From: Branchiostoma floridae
Taxonomy: Eukaryota > Chordata > Leptocardii > Amphioxiformes > Branchiostomatidae
Assembly (NCBI RefSeq): GCF_000003815.2
Contig: NC_049984.1
Location: forward strand, 25,741,330 to 25,805,329
Length of the DNA: 64,000 nucleotides
Direction: 5' to 3'
Part shown: piece by piece, positions 22,655 through 33,936 of the stretch
Layout of the letters: each line of letters starts with the position of its first letter
Position numbering within the stretch: the stretch's first letter is position 1
Notes under the pieces: model-generated
Database searches by the model: none
What the model was told of the DNA's origin: nothing
What the model saw: the letters and a program-made list of their open reading frames with translations, nothing else
Translations under genes and position numbers: made by a program

Positions 22655-22765
22655 ACAAACAAACAAACAAACAGACGCACGTGCACACACACACACATAC
22701 AAATATATACAAATGTATATACATACAAACATACTTACACACATACATGGACATACCCATAAACA
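22655..22765 (+). repeat. (CAAA)n / (CA)n / (TACA)n microsatellite
   Basis: An acaaacaaacaaaca run passes into cacacacaca and tacatacaaa tracts. Both strands appear open through it only because of the repeat composition. Confidence 0.95.
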
Positions 22766-23021
22766 CATCCATAAGCGGTGTACAGCTTGCGTGATGTTAT
22801 TTAACATTGCTAGATCTTGCTGCATGCTATATGTTAAGATTACCTGTCACTAATTCTGGCCTAAACTGTGTCTTGCAAGGGTTGGGAGAGCACCAAGAGA
22901 AGTAGTCCCAAGAGGTGTGATCAGGCTTGAGGTCAAAGCTCAGGTTTTTGTCTGTTTATGGAGGTTTAAATTTTAAGGAGCCATACAATAATTGCCAAAA
23001 AATAGCTTTAAACTACTTCAG

Positions 23022-23237
23022 GAGGTGGACTATCCTGTCGAGGTGAGTTTCCATAGACTTATCCAGGACCAGACACTATACAGAATCCGATGGAAAGGAT
23101 ACACAGCACTCGACGACACCTGGGAACCCGAGGAAAACCTGCTGTCCTGCAACTTGTTGCAGGACTTCAAGTCGTTGCAGCACAGCAGGTCACAGCCACC
23201 AAAACGAAAACGGGGCCGCCCCAAGAAGTCATCATGA
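23022..23237 (+). CDS. Chromodomain with C-terminal AT-hook-like tail (terminal exon)
   Basis: An acceptor at 23020-23021 precedes EVDYPVE and then QTLYRIRWKGYTALDDTWEP followed by EENL. This is a near-complete chromodomain: the aromatic Tyr and Trp of YRIRWKGY and the W of DTWEPEENL are present. The start is less canonical (EVSFHRLIQDQ). A basic tail with KRKRGRPKK, an AT-hook core, follows, then TGA at 23235-23237. Chromodomains read methylated histone tails. This form also ends the integrase of Ty3/Gypsy chromoviruses and some transposases, and no neighbouring integrase core is visible. Cellular or element origin is open. Confidence 0.75.
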   Translation, partial: EVDYPVEVSFHRLIQDQTLYRIRWKGYTALDDTWEPEENLLSCNLLQDFKSLQHSRSQPPKRKRGRPKKSS

Positions 23238-23289
23238 GTTGCCGCTCCAGGGACACCTCAAGGTACACTTCCAACCATGCCTAATTCTT

Positions 23290-24445
23290 CCCCAACATTG
23301 GCATAGCCTCATTCTACCTACCATAAACCTATATCCCACCTATTTCAAGCTATCCACACTGCCATACATTATCAAATGTTTGTTCTTACATTGTTTGTAA
23401 CCCATCTTGATAACAACAAACAGTCCTGCTGCTAACAAACGGGAAGCAAAAATACTAATAGCACCTAGGAGACAGCACAATTCAAACTATTCGGCAGCCA
23501 TCTTGGATTCAAATCTGTTTTGCCTTAAAGTGTAACTGAAATGAAATCGTCTGTAGCATTTTCTACCAATAATGTAAAAATTTGATCTTTTCTGAAAAAG
23601 TCAATGCAAGTTTCAAATCAATTGTCCGTCCGGAAGTCCCTCAAACAGCGACATAAAAATGTGTACTTTGAGCTCTTTGCTGGAACTAATTAGGAACATG
23701 CCGTGACGTCATTTTAGTTAGTCCCTACTAGCTGGTATGGTTGACTAGGGGAATAATATACATTTGATAGACCCGTATCTTATAAAGGAAACATAATTCA
23801 TTGACGAAACTCGGCACGACTAAAGAACACATACTTCACTTCACTTGAAGAGAATTTCGTTCGTATTCACGCCACTGAAATATATCTTAGAGGCACTTGA
23901 AGTTGATGCACGTACCAAGCGTGCGTAACGCAAGCGGGGAGAAAGTTCATTATTGTAGCGTGTGGAATAAGCGGGGACAAACAGTCATCGCTTCTTCTAT
24001 ACACAAATGATAGCATTAGCTTACATTATCTTCAGTAAGGAGGCCATGCTGTACATTAATTTGATGATGTTTTCTAGCGGAAGCGCAGAAATTTGTGCCT
24101 CTTTGCGGTCTCAGCTTGTGTCTGCTAGCGAAACCGGGACTAAAGCTTCGGTCGCGTACAAATATACAACAGCTGAGCAACGAACTACGTACAGTTCGCC
24201 AGGATTTAAAATGAGAAGCAACCTCATTGCCACAAGAAATGCGATTCAAAATACATTCCCACTCAAAGTATGTGTTTGTTTACAAACCTGTAAGCTTTTA
24301 TCGGATAGATAGTACGTCGTAGACTGACTATTTCTAGTCGTGAGCACGGCCGATAGCTAGCTAAACGCCTCCAGATTGTGACGAGTCCGTGAAACATTTT
24401 GAGAGTGACTGTTCTTTCTGTCTCATATTTGTCTGCACATTACAG
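23290..24445. other. No gene recognised
   Basis: Sequence without identifiable domains. An open stretch at 24091-24300 (SLRSQLVSASETGTKASVAY) has no splice support or family match. Confidence 0.35.
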
Positions 24446-25121
24446 ACAGATTTTGTAAGCTCCTATTGATTCGAGGAAAACACACAGACTGGTGTTTCCG
24501 TGATAGAAAATTCGAAAAGTGTGGTTAAATAAATTATAGCGCATGGCACGGGGCCGCCATTTTTTTGTGAGGAATTTTTCTTTGTTGTTGACGACGAAAA
24601 ATCCAAGATTCACTCGTATAACTAGGTTTTACGGAGACCATATCGGTACTACATATAAATGCTACAATATTCATGGCAAAATCTAGCGACAAAAGTGCCA
24701 AGTTTGTAGCTACACGAGCAAAAAAAAACGAGTTATCGATGACATAGTAACGAGTACGTACATGCTTGTGGTCCCGCAACCTCGATATATTTTCCTTTGT
24801 TTACATGCTCAGGTTACGCTGGAAGTTTTTATACAAAACCAAACTATTTTAACTCATCTATCAACAACATGTCCACCGCTAAGACACTAAACAACACACA
24901 GATTTCGTAAGCTCCTAGTGATTCGAGGAAAAACATACAGACTGGTGTTTCCGTGAAAGAAAATTCGAAAAGTCTCTGAGGTTTTTAGCGCACGGCCGCC
25001 ATCTTTTTTGGGGCCATTTTTCTTAGAGTTGTTGTTGTCGACGACGAAAAATCCCAGATTCGCTCGTAACTTGGTTTTACGGAGACCAAAAACTACAATA
25101 CTCATGACAAAATCTAGTGAC
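24446..25121. repeat. Direct duplication of a ~240-bp block
   Basis: The block 24446-24690 returns at 24897-25121 in the same orientation with substitutions and small gaps. Shared landmarks include gtaagctcct, gtgtttccgtga, aaaattcgaaaag, the ggccgccat motif, gacgacgaaaaatcc and ttttacggagacc. About 200 bp lie between the copies. The GCCGCCAT core resembles YY1/promoter-type sites, but no transcript evidence is available from sequence alone. Confidence 0.85.
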
Positions 25122-26349
25122 TATTTTTCCAACGTATTTTGAATACGGTCAGCAAATTTTCGTGCTTGAAAATCTTGGGACAGCGTCGGCATCATTGTTG
25201 TTACGGGTTCGGTATAAGCGGTTCACTTTGTTATGAAATCTATCCGGACGCCGACAAAGATGTAAAATCCAAGAATCATTTGTGCTGTTTTGTGTCGGAG
25301 TCAAAGCGTACAAGTACTTCACAATAATGGCAACACAGTTATGACCAGAACAAGCGAAATACAAGGTAAATTTACAGGGTGAATTACTACTAGTATGTGA
25401 CAGATAAACGTCCTGCAGCTGTGATAAACAGTGGCGAATTCACCCTTCTCCGCGCGCGTTCCGTGACTGGGAGTCGGCAGACCAGCGGTGTCAATAGTTG
25501 GAACTTTTCCTGCGATAATCCTTCTGGTCCTCCCACAGCTCTCCCCAATATAATCTCAAGGTTCATGTTGAAGTACGAGGGCTCGAAGTGTGCGGAGCTC
25601 GAAGTGTGCGGAGCCGTAGATGTCGCGGAAGGAACCATGCCTCTGAACAAACTTGATACATAATTTTGTACACTGTTTTCTAGCTCGCTGAGACTCTCAA
25701 TTTGTCAGCCGCAGTTCTGTCATTTTTAACTTTGGGGAATCTGTGCATAGATATCCCCTCGGTAGACTGACTATTCTTACAGCTAACGCCATGTGGGCCT
25801 CCTGCGACACAATAACGTCCACTGGACTTTGTACTAACACGACCGGTAGTACAAGACGCCATTACAGCGGACAGGGGTAGAGCTACTACAAGAACGCGAC
25901 TCTCTAAAATGACGTCATGCATATCATTTGAATTCGCCCTCGGATGCCCCAAATCGCACTTTTTAAAGACGTTTTAACATAACTTTCCGACCAAATTATC
26001 ACATGAAAAATATCTCAATCTAATAGCGAGGAAATGATCCTCTAGATCGTTAAAAAAGTTTGCAAAAATTAAAAAATCGATCCTATTTCTCCTAGTCTTT
26101 AACCTTCGTCGACAAAGTGATCCAGTCTAATAATCGAAGCTGGTTTAACAGGACGTACGCAGTCAAAGCTCTTCCCATAAACTTTCTGCCCGACAAATAG
26201 TCTAAATGTTGGTAACTTCCACGTGTTTCTACAATGACAAAATCAACGGTGTGTAAAATTGATAGCCTTACATCTTCTTATCATCGTGATGGAGGGGGGA
26301 GGATTACGTAGTTCGGGTCACCTTAACTTACAGCGACCGTCTTTTTTTT

Positions 26350-26568
26350 CTTATAGAAATGGCTGACAACCGTTGGGACAATCTAAACATGTATGCCCAG
26401 TTATTAGATGCGTTCCGCGTCAAGGAAGGAATCGACATAAATTTAATTCTTTTAAATAATGTTTTAAGTGAAACGCTCAGACACGTACATGTTAAGAGGA
26501 GACAAGTACTCAAAGCTTATGGCACATCGTGGACTAATATACTGATTAGTCCAATCTACATATGCTAA
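26350..26568 (+). CDS. Unrecognised open exon starting MADNRWDNL
   Basis: An acceptor-like cttatAG is followed by an ATG and an open frame of 69 codons (MADNRWDNLNMYAQLLDAFR...VHVKRRQVLKAYG). Composition and an amphipathic helical pattern look protein-like. It has a start (MAD) in common with the ORF at 31900, also next to transposon fragments, but no alignment is convincing. No family is recognised. Confidence 0.25.
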   Translation, partial: LIEMADNRWDNLNMYAQLLDAFRVKEGIDINLILLNNVLSETLRHVHVKRRQVLKAYGTSWTNILISPIYIC

Positions 26569-27077
26569 CAGTTCTTACATTACTCTTTTCCTTTACCTGA
26601 AAAGGTCTACATTGGCTCAAAAGAGGCATTTCAAAGTAGGAAAAAAACTCTGGAGAGAACTGCTGCCAAAAAGGCGATGTGATAATACTGTTACAACTCC
26701 CACCCATGGCCAATCAAGACAACGTCGCCACGGTACAGGGGCGCCCACCCAAGGACAACCAAGCCAACGTGAATGATACAAGTCTACTGCTAGTCATACA
26801 CTGGGAAATAAAATTCCTTCCAAGGAAGTATAGAGAAAGTCAGACGGACTGGTTCGGCACGTGATATCCCATGGCACATAACGGTAGTACACCATCAGAG
26901 CAACATATCTAATGAAGCAGATACATTTATCCCTTTTTAGGTGCGACCATTGCCACTCCTGCTGAGGCCGCTGCCCGTGCCACTAAAAACGAGTCCTGTG
27001 AACCACAACTGAAGCTGAGTGCACGACAAACGGCGACGTGAAGCAAGAATGTGTGTATAAAAACGTAAACGGGTAAC

Positions 27078-28245
27078 ATGGCAGTCGGCATGGAAAATGC
27101 AACTTCACATTCACAGCCAAGAATCACTGCACTGATCAAAGCAAAATTTTGCCCATCTTTGCAGCTGACTATACAAAGCAAAAGCTACAAAATCTTATCC
27201 CTGGACTCTCAAAGTTGCGGACTGATCAAGCGAGAGCACACGCAGCAGACAAATTTTAAAGATGTCAGGTATGTAGTGCACTACGGAGCACCACATGCTA
27301 TTGAAGATATGTTACAACAGCTAGGGAGGGCTGTCCATGACATTGTCCAAAATCAATCATTTTCATTTCCCTTCTCAAGTCTTAACCTTCCCGCTGCACC
27401 ATCATTTGGAGACAAGTTCTTTCATGCCATGGCAGTGTCAAGGAACATAACTACATACCCAACAGATTTCTTCTCCATATCCCTAACAGCAATGAACACA
27501 CTTCAGGACAATGATAAACCAAATCTATTATATAAGTTTGCGCAAATAATCAGCACCCATAGACCTGGAACGGACATTCCCCTTCTCCAACTCGACCGCA
27601 TGCCCTTCGGACCATTGCAGTATCAACTGGAATTTTACAGTGCAACAAATGTACATCAGGTTAGTATGGTCAAAGTGTTTTGTTGGAGACGATAGCATTA
27701 ATTTTACATAACTTGTATTTAACTTCCATTGATGTTTCCATACGGTGACTGTTTTGAGATCTTCTATCTCTATCCCCAATTCTTAAACGTTTAGTTACCC
27801 ATGTTGTATGATGTTGGAGTTAGTTGGGTGAGACTTTGCACACATCACACCTTTTTATGTTTTGTTTCTTGCTATCGTCCCAAATGTTAATATTGGCCCT
27901 TATCTTCTTCTTATTGGCACATCAAATAACATGTCTTTGTAAAATGAACATTATTTGCCACAGTGATTGTATCACAGTGTAGCTATGAAGTCAATTTGAA
28001 ACCAAAAGTCAAACAAATGGATAATGTTCCATGTTTGCATGTTGGTATATGTTGGATGTTATGTTGATTTCAACAATGTGACTGTATGATTATGCTGATG
28101 TCCTTTTTTTAAAATTACTCAGATTAGAACACCTCCTGACCATGCTACATGGCTTGAGACGATGACCGAGGAATTCCCCACGCGTTTTATGCGCCTGTTC
28201 AGGGGCCCTGGATGGTTCCTACCCAGGATAAGAACAACCCTTTGA
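27078..28245 (+). pseudogene. RecQ-helicase-like motif fused to unknown sequence, two exons
   Basis: Exon A (to 27659, donor CAG|GTTAGT) contains FKDVRYVVHYGAPHAIEDML followed by QQLGRA. This is the C-terminal helicase stretch (motifs V-VI) of RecQ-family DNA helicases, where QQxGRAGRD binds ATP; here it breaks off after GRA as VHD. The following roughly 105 residues, with exon B (28123-28245), read FPFSSLNLPAAPSFGDKFFH and TWLETMTEEFPTRFMRLFRG, which I do not recognise. Helicase motifs I-IV are absent. It is probably a remnant of a helicase-carrying element or a chimera of relics. Confidence 0.5.
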
Positions 28246-28698
28246 AGGTACGTACCTTTGAAGATTTTATGGTTGAATATGGTTGAAAATTTGACTCCCT
28301 GTGCCATGCCTTCAATTTGTTGGTAACTTGCTGGCATGTCTACCACAGGTATCCCACTGATGGCCCAAAGGGTTTTCAACACTTCAAGATGGGTAGAGTC
28401 AGGTCCCTCGTCCGGTAGGTTGCAGATTTTGACCCGCATGTACGAGAAGGGCTGGACAACTTCCTGGCTGAAGCAAAAGACAAAGGCTTGCCTTGAGATC
28501 AAGTACACTAAGGCTGACATGGAGCAATTCATGAAGACTGTAAGTAGTCAATAATGACTTGTAACTGGGATGGAGGGAAACTAAATTCCCAGATAATTTA
28601 ATATATGTTTAGATAACTTATAATGATTATTCTCATTTGATATAATTTCATCCCTGCACCAAAAAGGTCTAGCCCCCGAGTCAATCTTTACTAAGCTG

Positions 28699-28974
28699 TC
28701 TGCTATTAGCTTTATACATGTGCACAAACTTCTCAACCTCCCCGACCCAACTCAAACATTCGCCATTCAAAAATTGTTGGCGGCCACTAGAAAGTACCGC
28801 ATCCCAGACAGCCGTCTTCCCATCTCCCCTTCCACGCTTAAGTCCTTGATCGACACTCTACCAAACATAACCTCTCTAGCCTACGAGCAACGCCTGTATA
28901 AGGCAATGTTCCTATTCATGTTCTATGCAATGGCACGCATCAGTGAAGTCCCGATTCCGATTTCGTTTAAGTAA
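28699..28974 (+). pseudogene. Tyrosine recombinase N-terminal fragment
   Basis: The frame reads QKLLAATRKYRIPDSRLPIS, PSTLKSLIDTL and YKAMFLFMFYAMARISEV. A core-binding helix pair, the (R)LPIS...L..L linker and the hydrophobic helix ending in the catalytic Arg of A-x-R-x-S-E are characteristic of eukaryotic tyrosine recombinases (DIRS-like or Crypton-like elements). The frame stops at 28974, so the H-x-x-R and Tyr residues are missing. Confidence 0.6.
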
Positions 28975-29618
28975 GGAGCTCCCTGAAGTACTTGATATCT
29001 TTTACCCAGAAGGGACAAGACCAACCTTGGAACAAACTGATAAACGGAATATTCAAGGCCAAAATCAGGAAAACGTGATCGGCCTAAAGGAATACCAAAA
29101 ACCATATCATTTCAAAAAAGATATATCGATGCACAAAAACTATTAGATGAACAGCTACCAAAATGGACCTGACTCTGAATAAGTTTGGTGTGGGAAAATT
29201 ATCTCTGTCAGATGGTTAAATCAGGCAGAAGTGTTACAGATATGGCAAATATTCCAAAGTTGGGACAGGGTGGGCCCTACCGAAGCTCCTACAGTACGTG
29301 GGAGAAACCTTGATGACGAGGAGTCAGCAGTCCCTGGTGACCTGAGAAGCCTGCTTGAGAAGGAACAGGAGAACCCTGAGGTAAACAACACTTCAAGGAT
29401 TAAACCTGCTGATTTGGCCGTCTTTTCGGGACGTACAATAGTACGATTTCTACTGACATTTGCTTAAATAAAATGACTTTGGGCATTACCAAAGAAAAGG
29501 TCGCTTCTGAAGGACGAAAATCCAAATCTACGAAGGCAGGCCTTTCCCTCGCGGAGATCGCCAAACGTCAACGAGAAACAACACAAGGACGTGGCGTGCC
29601 GGGCTACATTCAGAAGTG

Positions 29619-29789
29619 ATGAAGTCTCATTCGGCCATCAAGATTTACCACGACAGGGCAAAGGAAGGCATCGTCTACCTGGACGCCACGGGTAATGTAA
29701 TAGAGCAGAAGGTTGGACGAAAACCCTACTACGCTTACGAGCCTGTTTGTCCACCATTCAATGAAAGGACAAATGTCAATGCCCTGTGA
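29619..29789 (+). pseudogene. Transposase-like fragment with DATG motif
   Basis: A short frame contains SAIKIYHDRAKEGIVYLDAT followed by GNVIEQKVGRKPYYAYE. A strand ending in (L)DATG(N/S)V followed by a second strand (YYYxL) is seen around the first catalytic Asp of transposases widespread in cnidarian and amphioxus genomes. Upstream (29461-29618) are basic residues in another frame. The fragment ends at a TGA (29787-29789). Confidence 0.4.
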
Positions 29790-29799
29790 AACCCTTGTA

Positions 29800-31160
29800 A
29801 CACACGACCACAGTGTACCTCACGTAACATTCTTCCTACAGACATTTCGTTAGTCATAGTCAAATGTTTACCATCACAATAACAAATTTAATCTCCGATT
29901 GACTATGGCTGACAACAGCATGGCTCTGTTGAATGTCTTCTGCACTGAAACACTTCATTCCTGGACATGCTTCAGAATTAGAAATCCCAAAGCTTAATGT
30001 TTTCCACGGACAGCTGCTAGAGGGACGATAGCATATGTTCTTTAATTAGATATGTACTAATATTTTGATGCCTTCCTTATCAGTAAAAGGATGGACATGA
30101 CCCCATACAGGGGCACTCTGGAACAGTTCTGGGCATGAGGCATGCAGACCAAGAAGACAACTATGGAGAAGACTTGCTGAAGGAAACAGCTGAGGCTACA
30201 GGCCTGGGGGAGTGTAGAGTTGGGGTAAAAGCTATGTACATCATGTATTGTACAACATTATGAAGACCTGTGCCTTGTTTTCTTCTTCATGACTGAAATT
30301 ACAGTAAGGACAGCAATATGTATGTAGCATGGGCAATTTATTAGGTTTGATAACCTTGTACAGCTGCACAACACGAGTTTTACTTCATTCAAATAGCAAT
30401 AGAGAAAGATAATGATGATCATTGTGTCAAGTTAAGTAAATAATGCGCTGCGCTTACTTAGTACTGAGATTTATCATGCTCAAAATTCATTCCAGACCAT
30501 TATAAAGGAGTGTCTGGTTCCAATAGAGTGAAAACTGGACATGTTGAATTTCCAATTACGATGCAGGTCTCTAATGCCGAAACGTGGGATGTACTGAAAC
30601 TGTCGCGAGGAGGAACATTGACGAGCACGAGACTAGCTGTGGTTTCAGCTTGCAGGTCTGTGCTTGTGGTGATGTTGTCACCAAAGCAAACGTGGTGACT
30701 CATTAAAGCACAGTTTGTCCCGCCCAAAATATGCCTTGCCCCTTATGATGTGACAGGCACATTACGAGGTACCACATGCCCGTTTGTCAACTCATTTCCA
30801 CATCATTTTTCTTGAAACAAACCAATTCATGTCGCTTTCCTTGTCATTTGCTGTCGCATGTCATTAACACACGGACGTATTTGTTTGGCTCATTACAGGC
30901 TCTTTGACATTATAACATCACTGTTCTGATGAATTGAGAAAACTTAGATAGAAAAACAATTAGATATCTTTATTACACATGACTTCATGATATTATGTGC
31001 TACTGGGGCTTTCAGTGCCTTAAGGAAATGCCATTAACTAGGAGAGATATGCCTTCATCTGGGATTTTACAGCCAAAGCCAGGGGCCGAAGGAGACGGTA
31101 CGAGCTTACACTGTCCAGCTCCAGAAATGATGCGCCTGGTCCGTAGGCAGAATGCCCGAA
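29800..31160. other. No gene recognised
   Basis: Low-complexity AT-rich stretches alternate with moderate-GC sequence. Frames around 30510-30700 are open on both strands, a composition effect. Nothing can be assigned. Confidence 0.3.
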
Positions 31161-31167
31161 TTATACA

Positions 31168-31476
31168 GACCCGGATAAAACACTTTACGACTGGTTCGTT
31201 GAGAGACTTAGGGATAAAAACATAAGGCTAGACCTCCTACACCGAGTCCATCGGAAGGAGTCCGGCGGAAGGAGACTCTCTTTAACGAAAGTTAAGGAGG
31301 AGGCTCTCGCGCTGGTGGAGGCGAACACACATGAGCAAGTTGTACAGGTGCGCGGTGCTTGCGCGGCTGAGACTCCGGGCCGATACGTGTCAGGCACCGC
31401 CGCCTCCATGCCAACACTCGGGGCCGCCTCCCCGGACACCATTACCCTGATGCAAGAAGTAGAAAATCCCCAATGA
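31168..31476 (+). pseudogene. LTR-retrotransposon gag-like fragment (tentative)
   Basis: About 100 codons are open from DPDKTLYDWFVERLRDKNIR through LDLLHR and SLTKVKEEALALVEA to a TGA at 31474-31476. The pattern (F/V)..R(L/I)RD..IR..LL......(L)T...(A)L..(A/V)E is that of Ty3/Gypsy-type capsid C-terminal domains. No zinc knuckle or protease follows. Confidence 0.35.
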
Positions 31477-31899
31477 CAATGACATGAATTATCCAACAGA
31501 CATCTTGGGAATATTTTGAATGGTGTGTACAATGGCAATGTGCGCTATAACGGTAGTGGCCGTAAAGGGAAGAAAGACTATTACAATTATGGAATAGAAC
31601 AGAGTGGCAGAGCGAACTCAAACTCCGACTGAAAAGGTATCCCAGAAGATTCCAAGAATGTGATGGGAGAAAAGACTTTTCTTTTCAATTGCTTTGAGAA
31701 GCATCAGAGAAGAATATGCCTCTTTATTTATATGTCGGGAAGCAAAAATCATTTGAATTGCGTAATGTGCTGATGTTGTCAACAGTGCCACCCCTATTGT
31801 GCATGACGAAGGACAATTGAAATTGAACTTCTGACCTCCCTTGTAGAGTGTTACAAATCTGCGAGTCAGTCATTTACGCGCAGACAAATAATACCAATA

Positions 31900-32809
31900 A
31901 TGGCTGACAAGTACACATTTGGTGACCTTCAAGAGCTCCTGCCAGGCCTAACAAGGCACCAGGTCACATCTGCACGGAAGCACATTATGCAGCATGGAGC
32001 GCCGATGCCACCATCTATTGAAACACGGTGCATGAAAGTGTTTGACTGCATGGGTGGTACTAAAGAAAGGGAAACTTCACCTGGAAATGAACGCCCTTAA
32101 TTCCTATGTTGATTTAAACTGAGAAGTTTTTGTTCTCAGCGCATGCCGCCGCCAGCTCACACAAATTGAGACAGGCGAAGATTTGTATGCGAGAAGAAGT
32201 CTTGGAAATGATACACCCGGACGATTCGTAGAATCTTTGGAAATGTCTGAGAGAGTAGTTTTACTATGTACCTAAGTCTTTTCATTTGTACAATACTCAG
32301 CTCATTTTCATCTATCCTTCAAACAAGTACCTGTACTCAAGTTATTTTTTTAATCTATCTGTAAACAGGTAGTTGTGTGGGCCATCAAACAAAGAATAAC
32401 GAAGGAGTTGGTGGCCGCTATGAAGGAAACCGGTGTCCCCTTCAGATTGGATGAGGGGACAGGAGCGATGGAAAGGGCTCCATAAAACATGGACACAGCT
32501 GAATGGTAAGATTGATGTACGGTATTGTTTTCAAACATTCTTCAACTTTCTCACTTAAGTACTTAATTATGTACAAACACAAAAAACTGGGCTAACAATC
32601 ATTACCTTTTACAACTAGAGCGTGTCTTCGAGAAGCTCAACCTTCATGCGGTACTTACTGATAGGTGGAGCACTAATGGGCTATCAGTTGCCAGCCTGAC
32701 TGTGAATAAGCTGATGGTTGAGCTTCACAAGCATAGTGTGGACATACCCAGCAAATCTAAGAAGGATGACCTGGTCAGACTGCTAACAGATGTCCTGAAC
32801 AGTAATCAG
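31900..32809 (+). pseudogene. Multi-exon relic with SAP-like domain (copy 2 of dispersed gene)
   Basis: Three pieces lie in order: MADKYTFGDLQELLPGLTRH (31900 on); exon 32369-32505 (VWAIKQRITKELVAAMKETG...KTWTQLN after a local frameshift), matching the exon at 5957-6092; and exon 32619-32809, which joins in phase and contains SLTVNKLMVELHKHSVDIPS then KSKKDDLVRLLTDVL. The last is a SAP-type helix-turn-helix pattern (L-x-V-x-x-L-x-x-x-L...K-x-x-L), usually DNA-binding. Donor GTATGT follows at 32810. A frameshift in the middle exon suggests decay. Multicopy nature points to a transposon gene. Confidence 0.5.
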
Positions 32810-32923
32810 GTATGTAAAAACTGTGATTATTGATTTTGTTTAAACGAAACAGCTGATGTTTACATTTGTTAATATGTCATTGCCTGGTACTTCATAAACA
32901 GACATCATGATTTGTAGACTACA

Positions 32924-33131
32924 TGTCAGGGAGGCGGGAAGCCTGACTCCAGAACTACTCTATAACAGCCGAGCTGAAGTGAGGAGAAGCAGAGACTTTC
33001 GACCGGACACTTAGCTTGAGAGTAGTGCTGCCGCTATCCTAGACAACTTGGATTGGAATAAAGACTTTGCACAGAACATCATCATTGCCATGACAACCGG
33101 TGACCAGCTACATCGGTAATCATCTTTTACA
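32924..33131 (+). mobile_element. Candidate LTR (solo or 5' LTR) with primer-binding-like site
   Basis: The segment begins TGTCAGGGAGGCGGG and ends TTTTACA, giving the TG...CA termini expected of LTRs. An AATAAAG polyadenylation hexamer lies at about 33057, and TTGGCGTGAGTCGAGAGG (33134 on) sits where a primer-binding site would be. Its first 23 bases fold into a short hairpin (GTCAGG...CCTGAC). No second LTR is visible and no tRNA match could be tested. Confidence 0.35.
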
Positions 33132-33436
33132 ACTTGGCGTGAGTCGAGAGGATCGGGCTGCAATAACAAGGAAAAAACAACAGAACATCATGGAGGCCGC
33201 AACAGAACTACAACAACACTGAAGAACAACGAAACAAACACCAAGCAAGCTACAACTGGACTGTGTGACTCGGGACTGCGGCAGCACTAAAGAACATCAA
33301 GGTAAGGGAATCTGTTGTGGGGTTGATGGAGATGCACGACAGTCGCCTTTAGTAATAGCCGAAGTTGTCATATCTTGCTATAGATGTGGTAGTTGTTAGG
33401 AGGGGAGTGTTTAATGTAAGTAGTGGTTAAGTATCG

Positions 33437-33787
33437 ATGGCAGAAGGGGGACCTTTCGGGAATCCTCGGTTTCACATGATTGTTTTGTCTCAAAGATCTA
33501 CAGATATTAGATCCAGAACCTTTGCGGACTACTCTAACTACGAAACGTGTGTTTCCGACCTTATTGACAATTTGTGCCAACACTGGGCAAAGTTTGGTCT
33601 CCAGCCAGCGCCGTGCAATTGTCTGGCACTCGTAAACTACATAGACACACTAGAGGAATATATTTGGTTAATCCTCGACCCAGAAACGGGGCTGTATGGA
33701 GTAAAGGAAAAAAAGTTTATCAAGGATGTCTGTATGGAGATAACTCCAGTATTCACTAGCTGCATCCTTAAACATATGCACCAACTA

Positions 33788-33802
<15 letters not shown>
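33437..33802 (+). CDS. ERH-like (enhancer of rudimentary family) protein
   Basis: The 121-codon frame contains IVLSQRSTDIRSRTFADYSN, then CVSDLIDNL, NYIDTLEEYIWLILDPETGL and KKFIKDVCM. The order RT(F/Y)ADY - C - ID.L..... L - T.LY - (W/F)IK..(I/V) and the spacing (about 68 residues after ADY versus about 70) match enhancer of rudimentary homolog. ERH is a small dimeric protein that partners with RNA-binding proteins in splicing, Microprocessor function and small-RNA pathways. The copy is highly divergent and intronless over the domain; the last roughly 12 residues run into a TA microsatellite and are doubtful. A leader with a GTAAGG donor (33301) lies upstream, next to a possible LTR. Confidence 0.65.
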
Positions 33803-33818
<16 letters not shown>

Positions 33819-33936
33819 ATATATAGTGATCAACAATAATACCACAACCGGTTAACTGACAGCTCTTCAGGTACCAAGCAGGACAGACTTAGGCAGCAAA
33901 GCGGACTTTTACGGATTACGGATTCCCCACCGCAAA
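33768..33936 (+). repeat. Direct repeat, copy A (with internal TA expansion)
   Basis: TTAAACATATGCACCAACTA opens a segment that returns at 43865-43984 in the same orientation. A 40-bp (TA)n/(GATATA)n microsatellite (33787-33826) has expanded inside this copy. Shared stretches include caacaataataccacaaccg and gacagctcttcaggtacc. It overlaps the end of the ERH-like frame. Confidence 0.85.

Noticed and set aside
22485-22853. Overlapping frames rich in His-Thr and Lys-Gln (and Val-Cys on the other strand)
   Set aside because: They are translations of the CA/CAAA/TACA microsatellite.
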